Part shown: positions 15,119 to 23,422 of the stretch, piece by piece
Layout: each line of letters starts with the position of its first letter
Position numbering within the stretch: position 1 is the stretch's first letter
From: Lichenicola sp050954785
Lineage (GTDB): Bacteria > Pseudomonadota > Alphaproteobacteria > Acetobacterales > Acetobacteraceae
Length of the DNA: 39,049 nucleotides
Direction of reading: 5' to 3'
Assembly (NCBI GenBank): GCA_050954785.1
Contig: JBPBQO010000147.1
Coordinates: 1 to 39,049, forward strand
Program-made: the position numbers and the translations under genes
The notes under the pieces: generated by a model
Told to the model about the DNA's origin: nothing
What the model saw: the letters and a program-made list of their open reading frames with translations, nothing else
Databases searched by the model: none

Positions 15119-17842
15119 TTAGACGCTTTCGAGCCGCACCCGCGTTCCGCCGAGACCGGCGGCGACGTCCTCGCGGCAAGTCAGCACCAGGATCTGCATG
15201 CGGCGGCCGGCATCGGCCAGGATGTCGAACATGCGTTCCATCCGCACCGGATCGGCGAAGGCCAGCGCATCGTCCAGCACCAGGAAGGCGGGCTTGCCGG
15301 CGGCGAGCAGCATATCCGCGAAGGCCAGCCGGGACAGGATCGCGATCTGCTCGCGCGTGCCGTGCGACAGTGCGTCGAACGCTTCGCCATCGGTATCCTC
15401 CGCGCCGATCGCGTCCAGGCGGGACAGGCCGGTGATCAGGAAATCCTCGCCCAGGCTCAGGCGCGCACGCGGGAACAGCGCCTGGAGATACGGGCTCAGC
15501 CGCGTCATCAGCGGCGCCAGGGTCCGCGCACGAACCTCCCGGTCGGCCTGGTTCAGCGTGTCGCGCAGCAAAGTCAGGATGGCAGCCTCGCGCCTGAACG
15601 CGTCGTGCTCGCGCGCGGCGGTATCGCGCTGGCGCGTCGCCGCCTCGATCTGCTCGTCGAGACCAATGCCTTCCTCGCGCACGATGCGGCTGTCGAGCCC
15701 CGCGATGTCCACCCGCAGCGTGCCGATCCGCGCGCGCCGATTGGACTGCCCCTCCTCCAGCCGGCGGATCGCGGAGTCGGCCATTTCGGGCGTGTCCTCC
15801 GGCGCCGATGCGGCCAGCGCCGCCAACCCCGCACGACGCGCCGATACGAGATCGGCCGTCAGTCGCAGACGCTCGGCCAGGGCGTACGACGGCTCGGCCA
15901 CCTCGTCGCGCGCCTGTTCGGCGCACAGGCGCTGGTTTTCGAGCTCCTGGTCGCGCCGCGCGAACTCGGCCTGCTTCAACGACGCATCGGCGATATCGCG
16001 GGCTGCATCCGGAGACAGCAGCGCATCGCGCGCCACCGCCGACGCCTGCCGGGCCTGCTCTTCCAGCGAGGCTGCGGCATCGCGTGCGGACGACGCCGCT
16101 GCCAGGTCCGATGCCTGTCCGACGCCGAGCGAGGCCAGGCGTTCCGCCAAGTCCGCACCCAGCGTCGTCACGTGCCGACGCAGGGTTTCGATATCCGGCC
16201 TGGCCTTCGAGCCCGGCATGGCCGGAACCGCACCGACCAGGCACTCCGCGAGTGCGCGTTGCGCCAGATCGAGCGCGGCACCGACCTCGCGGCGCTTCGA
16301 CAAGACCTGTTCGGCCTGCGCCATGGTTTCCAGGCCATACCCATCGAGCCCACGTCGGAGTGCCCGCGCAGTGTCCTGGGCGGCGGCATGCAGCCGCTCC
16401 TGGTCACGTGCGGCCGGGACGATCCGCACGCGACCGGCACCCGGAACGACCAGTTCCGCCGGTCGGGTCAGGCTGAATTGCACATCACCCGCCGCCAGCA
16501 TCCGTGCCGGCTCGCCATCGACCAGCAACTGCGAGACGACCTCCAGCGACAGCTCGACCGAAGTCGCCTGCGCCAGCAGCGCCGCCTCGTTGCCGCGATG
16601 CATAAGAGCGGCATCCTGCAGGGCGTGCATGCCGTCCTCGTCCAGCCGCAGGTGCCGCAACGAAGCCGACAGCTCGTCCACCCGTGCGGATTCGATCTCG
16701 GCCAGCGCCAGCCGGGATGCGGCGGCATCGTGCGCGTCGGACCGCTCGGCTGCTTCCAGCCCCGCCGCCGCCTGGCGCAACGCCCGTTCCGCCGCCTCAT
16801 GGCGACGGCCGGCTTCGTCGTATGCGCCGCGACGACCTTCCAGAGCCGCTTGTGCAGCCTGTGCGCGAGCACGTGCCTCGGACTCGTCCTTGGCCAGCGC
16901 GACCAGGGCACGACCGGTTTCCGACAAACGGGCCGCACGCAGGACGCGGCGATCCTGTTCCGCGACAGCCTCCGCATGCGCCGACATCGCCAGCCCGACG
17001 GCAGCCTCGCCCTGCTCCAGCCTGGCGCGGGTCCCGAGCACGGCGTCGCGATGCCGCCGCGCAACCGCCAGGGCTTCGGCGGCACGTTCGGACACCGCGG
17101 GGTCTTCCTCGCGCGCAAGCTCGCGTCGGGCCGTCAATACCGCGGCGAGATCGTCCTCCAGCACGCGGCGACGGTCCTGCAGCAGCGAGATCGCGGCGAT
17201 GGCGGCGTCCCGATCCGCGATTGCATTCTTGTAGCGGTCGCGCGGCTTGCCGTGCCCGTCCAGCAGTGCCGCGATCGGCGCCTGCAACTGCTTCAGCAGC
17301 CGGCCGATCACCGCGCCGCCGCTGACGCTGCCGAGCTCCGCTTCGAGACACTCGGACAAGGTGGTGCGGGCGCCTTCGCCGAGCCTCGCCTGGGCAAAGC
17401 TTTCCCCCTGGGCCACCAGAAGCGCGCCCCAGATCGATGCGGTCTGTGCTGCATCCTTGGCGGCCCGCGACACCACCGACACGCCGAGCAGCCGGGCCAG
17501 CCGTTCCTCCGCGGCATCGCCCTCGTAGGCGGCGCCATCGGACATTAGACGGGCGCTTGGCCGGGACAGGAACCGCTTCTCGATCCGGTGCGCGCCGCCC
17601 TCGTGCTCGAACTCCAGCGCCACCGACGGCGCGGTGTTGCCGCGATGGTTCTGGTAGCCGCGGATGGCTTCCGTGCGCGAGCCGTGCCGGTCGAACAGCA
17701 CCGCGCGCAATGCCGCCAGCACCGTCGACTTGCCGTGCTCGTTGGGCCCGCACAGCACGTTCACCCCGTCGCGCAGCCCGTCGACCCGCACCCTGCGGTC
17801 GAACTTGCGGAACTGGTCGAGCTCGATGGCGCGCAGCTTCAT
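15119..17842 (-). CDS. SMC/SbcC-like AAA ATPase (YhaN-type DNA-repair ATPase)
   Basis: A 907-residue ATPase with the bipartite head and long coiled coil of the Rad50/SbcC/YhaN group. The N-terminus MKLRAIELDQFRKFDRRVRV is followed by Walker A CGPNEHGKST (about residues 31-40). Residues about 200-740 are Ala/Arg/Glu-rich coiled coil. The C-terminal head has the signature-like FDALSHGTREQIAILSRLAF and Walker B PAFLVLDDALAFADPVRMER, then a final strand RMQILVLTCR. No CxxC zinc hook is apparent in the middle of the coil. The start overlaps the stop of the upstream nuclease by four bases (ATGA), so the two subunits are coupled and probably form a complex processing DNA ends. Confidence 0.88.
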   Translation of the reverse strand: MKLRAIELDQFRKFDRRVRVDGLRDGVNVLCGPNEHGKSTVLAALRAVLFDRHGSRTEAIRGYQNHRGNTAPSVALEFEHEGGAHRIEKRFLSRPSARLMSDGAAYEGDAAEERLARLLGVSVVSRAAKDAAQTASIWGALLVAQGESFAQARLGEGARTTLSECLEAELGSVSGGAVIGRLLKQLQAPIAALLDGHGKPRDRYKNAIADRDAAIAAISLLQDRRRVLEDDLAAVLTARRELAREEDPAVSERAAEALAVARRHRDAVLGTRARLEQGEAAVGLAMSAHAEAVAEQDRRVLRAARLSETGRALVALAKDESEARARAQAAQAALEGRRGAYDEAGRRHEAAERALRQAAAGLEAAERSDAHDAAASRLALAEIESARVDELSASLRHLRLDEDGMHALQDAALMHRGNEAALLAQATSVELSLEVVSQLLVDGEPARMLAAGDVQFSLTRPAELVVPGAGRVRIVPAARDQERLHAAAQDTARALRRGLDGYGLETMAQAEQVLSKRREVGAALDLAQRALAECLVGAVPAMPGSKARPDIETLRRHVTTLGADLAERLASLGVGQASDLAAASSARDAAASLEEQARQASAVARDALLSPDAARDIADASLKQAEFARRDQELENQRLCAEQARDEVAEPSYALAERLRLTADLVSARRAGLAALAASAPEDTPEMADSAIRRLEEGQSNRRARIGTLRVDIAGLDSRIVREEGIGLDEQIEAATRQRDTAAREHDAFRREAAILTLLRDTLNQADREVRARTLAPLMTRLSPYLQALFPRARLSLGEDFLITGLSRLDAIGAEDTDGEAFDALSHGTREQIAILSRLAFADMLLAAGKPAFLVLDDALAFADPVRMERMFDILADAGRRMQILVLTCREDVAAGLGGTRVRLESV

Positions 17843-18984
17843 GGCGTCGTTGCCTCACGGGCGGCGAGAAACAGCAGCCGTTGCAGGGCCGCCTGGGCGA
17901 TGTCGCGGTCGGGTTGCTGATCGGCCGCACGGACCGCCAGCCGGTCGGCGGCATCGCGCAGGGCACCCGAGGTTCCGAGGCTCGCAAGGTCGTCCGGCGA
18001 CGCGGTCAGCTCGAGGCCGGCGGCATCGATCCGCAGCGCCCGCAGCGCGCTGCCGACACCGGCGCAGATGCGATCCTCGTAGGCCGCATGGTCCTCAATC
18101 CCGAGCGATCCCTCGACAGTCAGCCACGCCAGCACCCGGCTCGGGTCGTCGCGATCGATGCCGCGCAGCCGGTCCTCCAATGCGTCAATGTCGGCCCCGC
18201 CGGTCAGCATCGCCCGCTCCTGCCGCCACAGGAACCGTCCGACACGATGCGGGACGACAGTCGGGGTAGCGTCGTCCAGCGAGACCAGCAGCACGCTGCC
18301 GCCGCCGTCGCCGCCACGGTCGAACCCGTCCGGCTCCGGCGTGCCGGAGTACCAGCTCCGTTCTCCGGCCGGGACCATGCCGTGCCAGTCTCCGAGCGCC
18401 AGGTGGGCCAGACCGCTGCTCCTGGCCCGATCCGGGGCGATCAGGTTGTGCGCCGATCCCGGATCGGAGCCGAAGCTGCGCACCGAGCCATGCGCCAGAC
18501 CGATCCGCAGCGCGCCCTCGGGCGTCGCGACCTCGTCCATGCCGACCGTGGGGTCGCCGAATGCGTGCCGCCGGTCCAGCGCCGCGGGCAGCAGCCACGC
18601 CTCGCGCTCGGTGGCAGCGGTCGCCAGCTTCACCGGCTGCGGCGACAGGTGGGCATGCACATTGTCCGGCAGGCCGGCACGCAGCAGCCGCTCCCACAAT
18701 CCGCCGGGCAGGTTCGGATCGTGGTTGCCGGGAATCAGGTGCCAGTGCACGTCCGGGAACTGCCGCATCCGTTCGATCGGCTGGCGCAGCGTGCGGTCGC
18801 TCGGCGCCGCCATGTCCCAGACATCGCCGGCCACCAGCACCAGCCTGGCCCCCTGTTCGCGGGCCAGCCTGCCGATCCGCCCGATCGCTTCCAGCCGCTG
18901 GTCCTGCAGCACGGCCAGGGTGTCGTCGTCGGCGAAGCGGAAGCCCTTGCCGATCTGCCAGTCAGACGTGTGCACGAATCGCAT
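17839..18984 (-). CDS. Metallophosphoesterase DNA-repair exonuclease (SbcD/YhaO-like)
   Basis: A 381-residue calcineurin-like phosphoesterase, probable nuclease partner of the SMC-like ATPase encoded immediately downstream. Metal-site motifs run in order: MRFVHTSDWQIGKGF, LVLVAGDVWDMAAPS, HLIPGNHDPNLPGG, IGLAHGSVRSFG and LALGDWHGMVPAG. In SbcD the first motif is DxH; here it is DWQ, a variant that occurs in a branch of these nucleases. The C-terminal 130 residues are a separate cap region. I use the ATG at 18984 because the fold begins there; in-frame ATGs at 18996 and further upstream add non-conserved residues. It is divergent from the P450 gene with a 61-base gap. Confidence 0.88.
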   Translation of the reverse strand: MRFVHTSDWQIGKGFRFADDDTLAVLQDQRLEAIGRIGRLAREQGARLVLVAGDVWDMAAPSDRTLRQPIERMRQFPDVHWHLIPGNHDPNLPGGLWERLLRAGLPDNVHAHLSPQPVKLATAATEREAWLLPAALDRRHAFGDPTVGMDEVATPEGALRIGLAHGSVRSFGSDPGSAHNLIAPDRARSSGLAHLALGDWHGMVPAGERSWYSGTPEPDGFDRGGDGGGSVLLVSLDDATPTVVPHRVGRFLWRQERAMLTGGADIDALEDRLRGIDRDDPSRVLAWLTVEGSLGIEDHAAYEDRICAGVGSALRALRIDAAGLELTASPDDLASLGTSGALRDAADRLAVRAADQQPDRDIAQAALQRLLFLAAREATTP

Positions 18985-19045
18985 CCGGCGGATCATAGCG
19001 CAAACACCGTGGCGCATGCAGGAGGGCTCGCGGATACTGGGACGC

Positions 19046-20266
19046 ATGCACATCGACCATGCGCGCCGCCGCCTCTCCCTCGACCCGTCCGATCCCGCCT
19101 TCGTGACCGACCCGTACGACGCTTACGACCTGGCCCGTGCCGCCGGTCCGATGCTGTTCTGGGAGCAGTACGGCCACTGGTGCCTGTTCGACCATGCCGG
19201 CGTTACGGCGGCCCTGCGCGACCGCAGGCTCGGGCGCGAGATCCTGCACGTGGCGACCCGCGCCGAACTCGGCTGGGACGAGGTGCCGGCGCATCTGGCC
19301 CCTTTCTACGACGTCGATGGCCGGACCATGCTGGAGCGCGAGCCGCCGGTGCACACCAGGCTGCGCGGGCTGGTCAACCGCGCCTTCGTATCGCGCCAGG
19401 TGGAACGCCTGCGGCCACGGATCGCCACTCTCGCCCACGGGCTTATCGACGGCTTCGAGCGGGATGGCCGCACCGAGCTGATCGCCTCGTTCGCGACGCG
19501 GATTCCGGTGACGATGATCGCCGAACTGCTCGGCGTGCCGCCTGAAGATATCGACCGGCTGCTGAACTGGTCGCATCGCATGGTGGCGATGTACCGGATC
19601 GGCCGCACCCGCGCCGACGAGGACCAGGCGGTGTCGGCAACGCAGGATTTCGTGGCATTCCTGCTCGAGCTGATCGAGGCGCGCCGAACGGCGCCCTGCG
19701 ACGACCTGATCAGCCGATTGATCGAGGCGAGCTCGGACGGCGACCGGCTATCGGAGGACGAACTGATCGCCAGTTGCATCCTGCTGCTCAATGCCGGTCA
19801 CGAGGCGACGGTGCACGCGATCGGCAACGGCGTGCGGACATTGCTGAAGCATAGGCTGGACGCGGGCGGAACGATCGACGACGCGACGATCGAGGAAACG
19901 CTCCGTCTCGACACGCCGCTGCACATGTTCACCCGCTACGCACTGGAAGATCTGGATATCGCGGGTCAGCGCTTCCGCAAGGGCGACCGGATCGGGATCA
20001 TGCTCGGTGCCGCCAATCATGACCCGCTCGCCTACCCGGACCCGCGCCGGCTCGATCCGAACCGGGGCGGATCGGCGCATCCGAGCTTCGGAGGCGGCAT
20101 CCATTTCTGTATCGGTGCGCCGCTGGCCCGACTGGAATTGCAGGTGGCGCTGCCGATCCTGTTCCAGCGCCTGCCCGGCCTGTATCTCGCGGCGGAACCA
20201 CGCTTTGCCGACAGCTACCATTTCCGTGGGCTGACCGCCCTCGAACTGGCGTGGCCGGCGATGTGA
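19046..20266 (+). CDS. Cytochrome P450 with Ala in place of the I-helix Thr
   Basis: This 406-residue soluble bacterial P450 (class I style) has the K-helix E-x-x-R in IEETLRLDTP and a PERF-like segment DPRRLDPNRGG. The heme loop is PSFGGGIHFCIGAPLARLEL, with Cys355 as the heme ligand. The C-helix WxxxR-like region is RTMLEREPPVHTRLRGLVNR. In the I helix the usual AGxE/D-T-T is LLNAGHEATVHAIG, so the conserved threonine that assists oxygen activation is Ala254. Redox partners are not encoded nearby. The ATG at 19046 fits the family start. It is divergent from the nuclease gene and convergent with the next gene. Substrate unknown. Confidence 0.92.
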   Translation: MHIDHARRRLSLDPSDPAFVTDPYDAYDLARAAGPMLFWEQYGHWCLFDHAGVTAALRDRRLGREILHVATRAELGWDEVPAHLAPFYDVDGRTMLEREPPVHTRLRGLVNRAFVSRQVERLRPRIATLAHGLIDGFERDGRTELIASFATRIPVTMIAELLGVPPEDIDRLLNWSHRMVAMYRIGRTRADEDQAVSATQDFVAFLLELIEARRTAPCDDLISRLIEASSDGDRLSEDELIASCILLLNAGHEATVHAIGNGVRTLLKHRLDAGGTIDDATIEETLRLDTPLHMFTRYALEDLDIAGQRFRKGDRIGIMLGAANHDPLAYPDPRRLDPNRGGSAHPSFGGGIHFCIGAPLARLELQVALPILFQRLPGLYLAAEPRFADSYHFRGLTALELAWPAM

Positions 20267-20275
20267 CGACGCACT

Positions 20276-20875
20276 TTACGAGAGCATGGCGGTTTCCATC
20301 GCGTTGATCGCCAGCAATCCTGCCGCGATACGCACCAGATAGCGGGCGGCATGAACACGCACCGCGGCCTGTCCATCGTGGGACTCGGGCAGGGTGCAGC
20401 CGGCCAGCAAGATCGCGGTTCCAGCGATGCGTGCTTCCAGTGCCGCGATCTGCGTCGCAGCGGTCGCATCGCGGCCAAGCTCCTGGTCCAGCGTTTCACC
20501 GGCGCGGTCGACCTCGATCTCGACCCGCGCATCGTCGGCCAGCACGCCCATCATTTCAGCCGCCGGATCCGCATCCTCGCCGGCATGTAGAGCCAGGAGA
20601 CCGGTTGCGCCCACAAGCATGTGCATCGCGCCGGCCGCCTGGTCCCGTGACGCGAACGCACCGTACGCAACGGCCAACGCGGCCTCGCCGAGCGCTTCCC
20701 GCACCTCCGGGTCCATGGCCTCCAAGGTTTCGGAGGGAGCGCCGGATGGCGGTGCCGCCGATCCGTTCGCCTCGGCCCCTTCTGCCTCGGCCAGCGTCGG
20801 AATGCCGTCCTCGGCGAAGGATCGGCTGACAGCGGAGAGGGCTTCGAACAGCGCCTGTTCACGGATCATGGTCAT
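20276..20875 (-). CDS. Hypothetical helical protein
   Basis: A 199-residue protein I do not recognise. It starts with a helix (IREQALFEALSAVSRSFAED), then an acidic, Ala/Pro-rich linker (about residues 25-55). A long helical region with LGEAALAVAYGAFASRDQAA, then AALEARIAGTAILLAGC and LVRIAAGLLAINAMETAML follows. Some segments are hydrophobic enough to be amphipathic, but none is a convincing transmembrane helix. The ATG at 20875 has GAAGG four bases upstream; the ATG at 20869 has the same GAAGG at about ten bases. It lies 99 bases downstream of an orphan CheB-like gene on the same strand, and convergent with the P450 gene with a nine-base gap. Confidence 0.6.
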   Translation of the reverse strand: MTMIREQALFEALSAVSRSFAEDGIPTLAEAEGAEANGSAAPPSGAPSETLEAMDPEVREALGEAALAVAYGAFASRDQAAGAMHMLVGATGLLALHAGEDADPAAEMMGVLADDARVEIEVDRAGETLDQELGRDATAATQIAALEARIAGTAILLAGCTLPESHDGQAAVRVHAARYLVRIAAGLLAINAMETAMLS

Positions 20876-20974
20876 CAAGCCTTCAGATGGATCAGCGACC
20901 GCATGATCGCCTCGCCTAACTGGGATAGATCGAGCCCATGACAAGTTCCCTGCCGGCCAAACCGTGCCGCCACC

Positions 20975-21565
20975 TCACTTCACGAGGCTGCCGGCTTCCT
21001 TGATGATCAATGCCGCGATCTCGCTGCCCGTGCCGATGAGGCTGATCGGACCGTCGAAATCGATCGCGTTCTGTTGCATGCCGCGGGCCTTATACCCGGG
21101 ATCGAGCACCATCGTCAGCCCGCCCTCGGCATGGATCGCCGCAAGACCGCGCGAACCGTCGCTGAGCCATCCGGACAGGACAATGCCCATCGTCCGGTTG
21201 CCGGCATGCTGCGCCAGTGAATTGAACAGCGTGTCTACCGTGCGGTTTCGCAACTGGTTGTTCTCGCCCGGGACCATGTGGGCGAGATTGGTATCGACCA
21301 GGGTCAGGTGTTCGTCCGGGGCACCGATATAGCAGGTTCCCGGTTTCAGGCTTTCAGTCTCGGTCGCGATCAGGACGGGCATTTTCGTGCTTCGGGCAAG
21401 CACGTCGCGCAGATGGCTGATCTGGTCGCTGGGCCGGTGCAGCACGACCATGACGATGGCATCGAGCGATGCCGGCAGTTCGCCCAGCAGATCCCTGATG
21501 TCGTCCAGGCCCTCGCTGCCGGAAGCGCCGATGGCCACGAATATCGGAAGGTGCGGCTGGGTCAT
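20975..21565 (-). CDS. Stand-alone CheB-type protein-glutamate methylesterase domain
   Basis: A 196-residue protein covering only the CheB catalytic domain, with no receiver domain. The catalytic triad can be placed: Ser15 in AIGASGSEG, His43 in VMVVLHRPSD, and Asp136 in GIVLSGWLSDGSRG. Other family blocks are GTCYIGAPDEHLTLV and NQLRNRTVDTLFNSLAQHAG. Full CheB removes methyl groups from chemoreceptor glutamates. Stand-alone domains also occur outside chemotaxis operons, often in stress or envelope signalling. No CheR, receptor, or histidine kinase gene is nearby. The gene probably shares a transcript with the helical protein downstream. Confidence 0.85.
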   Translation of the reverse strand: MTQPHLPIFVAIGASGSEGLDDIRDLLGELPASLDAIVMVVLHRPSDQISHLRDVLARSTKMPVLIATETESLKPGTCYIGAPDEHLTLVDTNLAHMVPGENNQLRNRTVDTLFNSLAQHAGNRTMGIVLSGWLSDGSRGLAAIHAEGGLTMVLDPGYKARGMQQNAIDFDGPISLIGTGSEIAALIIKEAGSLVK

Positions 21566-21809
21566 CGCGAGACTGCCGGCGTCGTGTGGCGACGGATGGC
21601 ACGTGGCCCGTATCGGTCGACATGATCATCGCGCACCAGCCGGACCGCATCCGGCAACGACACGTTCGCTGGGATCCGCATGATGGCCATCTCCAACCAA
21701 AGCTGCACCGACGCCCAAAGCCGCACGATGATGGAGGGCTCGCGCACCCGTTACCGAACGATATACCAATCCTGGCACCTCATGCGCAATTGCATTGCCG
21801 GAGCTGGCG

Positions 21810-22898
21810 TCAGCCGGCTTCCGCCACGGCCAGCGCCTTGCGCATCAATGTCGGCAGCGCCTGCCCTGCGAGTGCGTCCGCCGAACACAGGAACCGGCCC
21901 ACCAGCGCCCCGGCTGGAACGACGGCGCACCGGGCCCGCTTCACGTCGAGCGTCAACGCGAAATGGGTAAAGACGTGCCGGACCGCGCCTGCCGAATGCC
22001 ATTCGGCCTGGATCGGCGCCAGCGCCAGGGCATCGCCATCGGACCAGGTCGCATCCCGCCACGGCGTGCCCGGCATCTCCGTCATGCCGCCGAGCAGGCC
22101 TTCCGGCGGACGCCGCTGCAGCAGCACAGCACCTTGGGCATCGGCCAGGTGGAACACGACGCCATGCCGTTCCGGCCGCACCGGCTTGGCCGTCTTCACC
22201 GGGAGCGTCTCGGCGATCCCGCGTGCACGCGCCAGGCACGACGATGCCCACGGACACAGCACGCAGGCCGGCCGCTTCGGGGTGCAGAGGGTGGCGCCGA
22301 GATCGAACAGGCCTTGCGCGAAATCGGACGGACGGGCGCGGGCCAGGGGGTCCGTCCCGAGCGTCGCCGCCGCCAGCGCCATGGTCTTGCGGCTGCCCGG
22401 CAACGGCGCCTCGATCGCGAACAGGCGCGACACCACGCGCTCGACGTTGCCGTCCACGGGCACTGCGGGAATGCCGAACGCGATCGCGCCGATTGCCGGC
22501 GCGGTGTAGCCGCCGATGCCGGGCAGCAGGCGCAGCGCGTCGATGCTGTCCGGAAAGCCGCCCATTTTCGCCACCGCCTGCGCGCAGGCATGCAGATTGC
22601 GGGCCCGTGCGTAGTAGCCGAGCCCGGCCCAGGCCTGCATCACCCGCTCCTGCGGCGCCGCGGCCAGCGCCTGCACGGTCGGGAACAAGTCCAGGAAGCG
22701 CCTGTAATACGGTACCACCGCCGCCACCGTGGTCTGCTGCAGCATGATCTCGCTGAGCCAGACGTGGTAGGGATCGGCAGTCTCGCCCGGCGCCGCGCGC
22801 CAGGGCAGGATGCGCCGGTGCCGGTCGTACCAGTGCAACAGGTCTCGAGCTTCGGGAGGCACGACAGCGTCTATGGCGAAGGACGTCCCCACCGGCAA
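21810..22898 (-). CDS. mutY: A/G-specific adenine DNA glycosylase
   Basis: A 362-residue base-excision enzyme that removes adenine mispaired with 8-oxoguanine or guanine. Catalytic Glu50 lies in WLSEIMLQQTTV. The helix-hairpin-helix is LRLLPGIGGYTAPAIGAIAF, followed by catalytic Asp149 in AVPVDGNVERVVSRLF. The iron-sulfur cluster ligands are Cys205, Cys212, Cys215 and Cys221 with C-x6-C-x2-C-x5-C spacing. The C-terminal NUDIX-like recognition domain includes AVLLQRRPPEGLLGGMTEMP and VRHVFTHFALTL. The ATG at 22898 is inside the 5' part of the divergent DUF721 gene, a 26-base overlap. A GTG at 22862 would avoid it but lacks a ribosome site. Confidence 0.94.
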   Translation of the reverse strand: MPVGTSFAIDAVVPPEARDLLHWYDRHRRILPWRAAPGETADPYHVWLSEIMLQQTTVAAVVPYYRRFLDLFPTVQALAAAPQERVMQAWAGLGYYARARNLHACAQAVAKMGGFPDSIDALRLLPGIGGYTAPAIGAIAFGIPAVPVDGNVERVVSRLFAIEAPLPGSRKTMALAAATLGTDPLARARPSDFAQGLFDLGATLCTPKRPACVLCPWASSCLARARGIAETLPVKTAKPVRPERHGVVFHLADAQGAVLLQRRPPEGLLGGMTEMPGTPWRDATWSDGDALALAPIQAEWHSAGAVRHVFTHFALTLDVKRARCAVVPAGALVGRFLCSADALAGQALPTLMRKALAVAEAG

Positions 22899-23382
22899 GC
22901 CGCCCGGCGCAACGCCGGTGCCGAATGCAGCACCCTATCCGGCCACCCGACATGTGTATGGCCCGCGTACGCTGGCGAGTCTGTTGCCGCCGATCACCCG
23001 ACCGGCCTTCAAGGCGCGCTCGCCCGCTTCCGCCCAATTGATGAGCGACTGGCCGGCACTGGTGGGTCCGACCACGGCCGCCGTCACCTCGCCTCGGCGC
23101 TTCTCCGGCGGCACCCTGACCCTGGCCGCGACCGGCGTCGTGGCGCTGGAGCTGCAGCATCTGGCGCCGCAACTGATCGCCCGGATCAACAGTGCGCTGG
23201 GCCGGCAGGTCGTCGAGCGGTTGCGCTTCGTGCAGGATGACTCCATCACCAGTCTTGCCGACCAGGAGCCTCGCGCTCCCGAACCGGTGCCGGCCAAGAT
23301 TCCCAACCTTCCGGACGGACCGCTGCATGACGCACTGGCACGCCTCGGTGGGCGCATCGCGGCCAGCCGCAACCGTCGTTGA
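22873..23382 (+). CDS. DUF721 (DciA-like) protein
   Basis: A 169-residue protein with the DUF721 core. After a Pro-rich lead, ASLLPPITRPAFKARSPASA precedes the block LMSDWPALVGPTTAAVTSPR. Strands follow in GTLTLAATGVVALELQHLAP, with LIARINSALGRQVVERLRFV. DUF721 proteins relate to DciA, the ancestral bacterial replicative-helicase loader, so a role in loading or regulating DnaB is plausible but unproven for this alphaproteobacterial form. It is divergent from mutY with overlapping 5' ends. It is followed 40 bases later by the first DsbA-like gene, as in the conserved mutY / DUF721 / dsbA / smc order of many alphaproteobacteria. Confidence 0.82.
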   Translation: MAKDVPTGKPPGATPVPNAAPYPATRHVYGPRTLASLLPPITRPAFKARSPASAQLMSDWPALVGPTTAAVTSPRRFSGGTLTLAATGVVALELQHLAPQLIARINSALGRQVVERLRFVQDDSITSLADQEPRAPEPVPAKIPNLPDGPLHDALARLGGRIAASRNRR

Positions 23383-23422
23383 CGACGCCGACCCCGACCC
23401 AGACGTGCCGCGGAGCCTGACG

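Noticed and set aside
15198..17548. Long rightward open frames (up to about 730 codons) opposite the SMC-like ATPase gene
   Set aside because: They are antisense to a clear ATPase with all motifs. Their Ser/Arg/Ala-rich sequence lacks family resemblance, and they arise from the high-GC third-position bias of the coding strand.
21566..21809. Gap between the CheB-like gene and mutY, including palindrome GCAATTGC near 21786
   Set aside because: About 240 bases with no convincing gene; the short palindrome alone is not enough to call an operator or terminator.
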